From an uncultured Campylobacter sp. (GTDB lineage: Bacteria; Actinomycetota; Actinomycetes; Mycobacteriales; Mycobacteriaceae): 5,622 bases of DNA. The stretch spans positions 1-5,622 of the forward strand of contig CALTYW010000144.1 in NCBI GenBank assembly GCA_943913625.1. The letters are read 5' to 3'. Below, piece by piece: positions 3,816 through 5,622 of this stretch (position 1 is its first letter; each line of letters begins with the position of its first letter). The position numbers were made by a program, and so were the translations under genes. The notes beneath the pieces are model-generated. The model searched no databases and was not told the DNA's origin. It was given only the letters and a program-made list of their open reading frames with translations.

Positions 3816-5622
3816 TTAAGCGTGCAGGTGGTTGTAGATGGTCTCGGCAAGCTTCGGGCCGACGCCCTTGACTTCTTGGATCTCCTCGACGGTGGCTTCC
3901 TTGATCTTTTTCACGCTGCCGAAGTGCTTCACCAGGTCGGTGCGGCGGGCGGGCCCGAGCCCCGGCACCGCGTCGAGGGCGGAGGCGCGCATGCGCTTGG
4001 AGCGCTGCTGACGGTGGTAGGTGATGGCGAAGCGGTGGGCTTCGTCGCGGATCTGCTGCAGCAGGTACATGCCCTCGGAGTTGCGCGGCAAAATGATGGG
4101 TTCGTCATCGTCCGGCACCCACACCTCTTCCAGGCGCTTTGCCAGTCCAATGAGTTGCACGTCCACGATGCCCAACTCGTCGAACACAGCCTGCGCGGCG
4201 TTGACCTGGGGCTTGCCGCCGTCCACGATGAACAGCTGCGGCGGGTAGGCGAAACGCTTCGTGGGGGCGCCGCCCGGGGTTTCGTCTGCATCGTCCCGCT
4301 CGTCGGAAAACGTCTGTTCCTCGGCGATCTCGTCCGGATTGGCCAGCTTGTCCTCGTTGTATCGCTTGAAGCGGCGGCGCGTGATTTCGGCGATCGAGCC
4401 GACATCGTCGCTGCGGCCGTCCCCCGCAGCTTCCTTGATGCGGTAGCGGCGGTAATCGTTCTTTTTCGGCAGCCCATCTTCAAACACCACCAGCGAGGCC
4501 ACCACGTCCGTGCCCTGGATGTGTGAAATGTCGGTGCACTCGATGCGCAGCGGCGCTTCTTCCATCATGAGCGCATCCTGGATTTCCTGTAGCGCCTGCG
4601 AACGGGCGGTGAGGTCGCCGACGCGTTTCAGCTTGTGCTGGTGCAGCGCCTCGGCGGCGTTCTTATGCACCGTCTCCATCAGTGCGCGCTTATCTCCGCG
4701 CTGCGGCACGCGGATGTCCACGGGCCCGCCGCGCAGCTCCTCCAGCAGCGCTTCGACCTCGTCCAGTTCTTCCGGCAAGGCTTCCACGAGGATCTCGCGC
4801 GGCACCGGCATCGCAGGCTTCACCTCAGCGCGCGACTCCTGGTCCACGCCGCGGCGGCGCACCTTCTGCTGCTCAATGCGGCGGTCCTCCTCCTGTTCCT
4901 GGCGCACACGCTCCACGGCGTCGGAGTAGTACTGCACCAGGAAGTTCTGCATGAGGGTGGGAAGCGTCGGGTCGGCTTGGCCCTCCTCTAAGCGCTCGTT
5001 GGCGCCGGGCTCGTCCCCGGTCTTTTCCACCACCCAGCCGCGCTGGGCGCGGATACGGCCGTCGCGCACGTTAAAGATCTGCACCGCGGCTTCCAGCTCG
5101 TCGGTGTCGAAAGCGATCACGTCCGCGTCTGTGTCGGTGCTCAACACCACCGTTTGGCGCTCCATGACCTTGTTCACGGCGCCCAAGTCGTCGCGAAGCC
5201 GCGCAGCTTTTTCGAACTCGAGGTTCTCGGCGGCCTGCTCCATCTGAGCGGTGATGCCGCGCACCAAAGCGTCGGTGCGGCCGGACATGAAGCCCATGAA
5301 GCCCTGGACGATCTCGTCGTACTCCGCCTCGTCCACTCGGCCAACGCACGGGGCGGCGCATTTATCGATGTAGCCCAGCAGGCACGGCCGCCCCAGCTGC
5401 TCATGGCGGTTGAACACCCCGTTGGAGCAGGTGCGGATGGGAAAGACGCGGGTGAGTAAGTCCAGCGTTTCGCGCACTGCCCACGCGTGGGAGAAGGGGC
5501 CGAAGTAGCGCACGCCCTTGCGCTTCGGCCCGCGGTAGAAGAAGGCGCGCGGATACTTTTCCTTCACGCTCACCGCGAGCATGGGGTACGTCTTGTCGTC
5601 GCGGTACATGACGTTGAACCAC
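3816..5622 (-). CDS. uvrC: Excinuclease ABC subunit C (N-terminus outside window)
   Basis: UvrC is the nuclease of UvrABC nucleotide excision repair and cuts the damaged strand on both sides of the lesion. The frame is open to the window edge (601 codons plus one base). By comparison with E. coli about 90 residues are missing, including the GIY-YIG 3'-incision domain. Numbering from the internal Met at 5609, the order is: RDDKTYP (3-9); four cysteines C61, C76, C84, C88, the conserved iron-sulphur ligand set; UVR domain binding UvrB (about 118-152); and the RNase H-like 5'-incision domain with its tetrad D360 (CTDISH), D402 (DDVGS), D463 (VDGGK) and H525 (RDEAHRF). Tandem helix-hairpin-helix motifs follow with VPGLGP (548-553) and VKGVGP (580-585). 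An acidic stretch (about 420-450) interrupts the endonuclease domain. The stop is TAA. No terminator is evident in the 53 nt before rapZ. Confidence 0.98.
   Translation of the reverse strand, partial: WFNVMYRDDKTYPMLAVSVKEKYPRAFFYRGPKRKGVRYFGPFSHAWAVRETLDLLTRVFPIRTCSNGVFNRHEQLGRPCLLGYIDKCAAPCVGRVDEAEYDEIVQGFMGFMSGRTDALVRGITAQMEQAAENLEFEKAARLRDDLGAVNKVMERQTVVLSTDTDADVIAFDTDELEAAVQIFNVRDGRIRAQRGWVVEKTGDEPGANERLEEGQADPTLPTLMQNFLVQYYSDAVERVRQEQEEDRRIEQQKVRRRGVDQESRAEVKPAMPVPREILVEALPEELDEVEALLEELRGGPVDIRVPQRGDKRALMETVHKNAAEALHQHKLKRVGDLTARSQALQEIQDALMMEEAPLRIECTDISHIQGTDVVASLVVFEDGLPKKNDYRRYRIKEAAGDGRSDDVGSIAEITRRRFKRYNEDKLANPDEIAEEQTFSDERDDADETPGGAPTKRFAYPPQLFIVDGGKPQVNAAQAVFDELGIVDVQLIGLAKRLEEVWVPDDDEPIILPRNSEGMYLLQQIRDEAHRFAITYHRQQRSKRMRASALDAVPGLGPARRTDLVKHFGSVKKIKEATVEEIQEVKGVGPKLAETIYNHLHA

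Noticed and set aside
3780..4526. Long plus-strand open frame of 248 codons opposite uvrC
   Set aside because: It lies wholly opposite the conserved uvrC coding sequence. Its translation has no recognisable domain and is the expected mirror of a GC-rich gene.
4522..4537. Second GlxR site inside uvrC
   Set aside because: One half-site TGTGA is present but the other half reads GGTGC instead of TCACA, and it is within coding sequence.

Overview
The window is a GC-rich actinobacterial chromosome segment, most likely from a Corynebacterium. The evidence is the gene order uvrC - rapZ - yvcK - whiA - gapA on one strand, the corynebacterial style of the proteins, and a consensus GlxR (CRP-type) operator before gapA. 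The species cannot be named from the sequence alone. I see no mobile element, CRISPR array, RNA gene or recent insertion. This is a conserved housekeeping region, not an accessory island, and I found no new multi-gene system in it.

All five genes are on the minus strand, so transcription runs from high to low coordinates. First comes uvrC (3816-5622), which lacks its N-terminal GIY-YIG nuclease region because the window ends there. It is followed by rapZ (2851-3762), yvcK (1827-2807) and whiA (815-1786). The gaps between these four are short (53, 43 and 40 nt), with no convincing terminator, which suggests co-transcription. A 283-nt regulatory gap (532-814) then separates whiA from gapA (1-531), which is cut at the window edge after 177 codons.

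The genes join three jobs. UvrC is the dual-incision nuclease of nucleotide excision repair. RapZ, YvcK and WhiA form the cluster conserved across Gram-positive bacteria that is tied to amino-sugar and cell-wall precursor control and to cell division. GapA is the glycolytic glyceraldehyde-3-phosphate dehydrogenase. Glycolytic genes such as pgk and tpi probably continue past coordinate 1, but they are outside the window.

The non-coding part most worth attention is 532-814. It holds a perfect TGTGA-N6-TCACA palindrome beside the whiA stop codon, three G5T runs that fit the loose RamA motif, nested inverted repeats, a plausible -10 box and a strong ribosome binding site before the GTG start of gapA. 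Among the proteins, the clearest oddity is RapZ, whose P-loop has leucine where the Walker A lysine should be.
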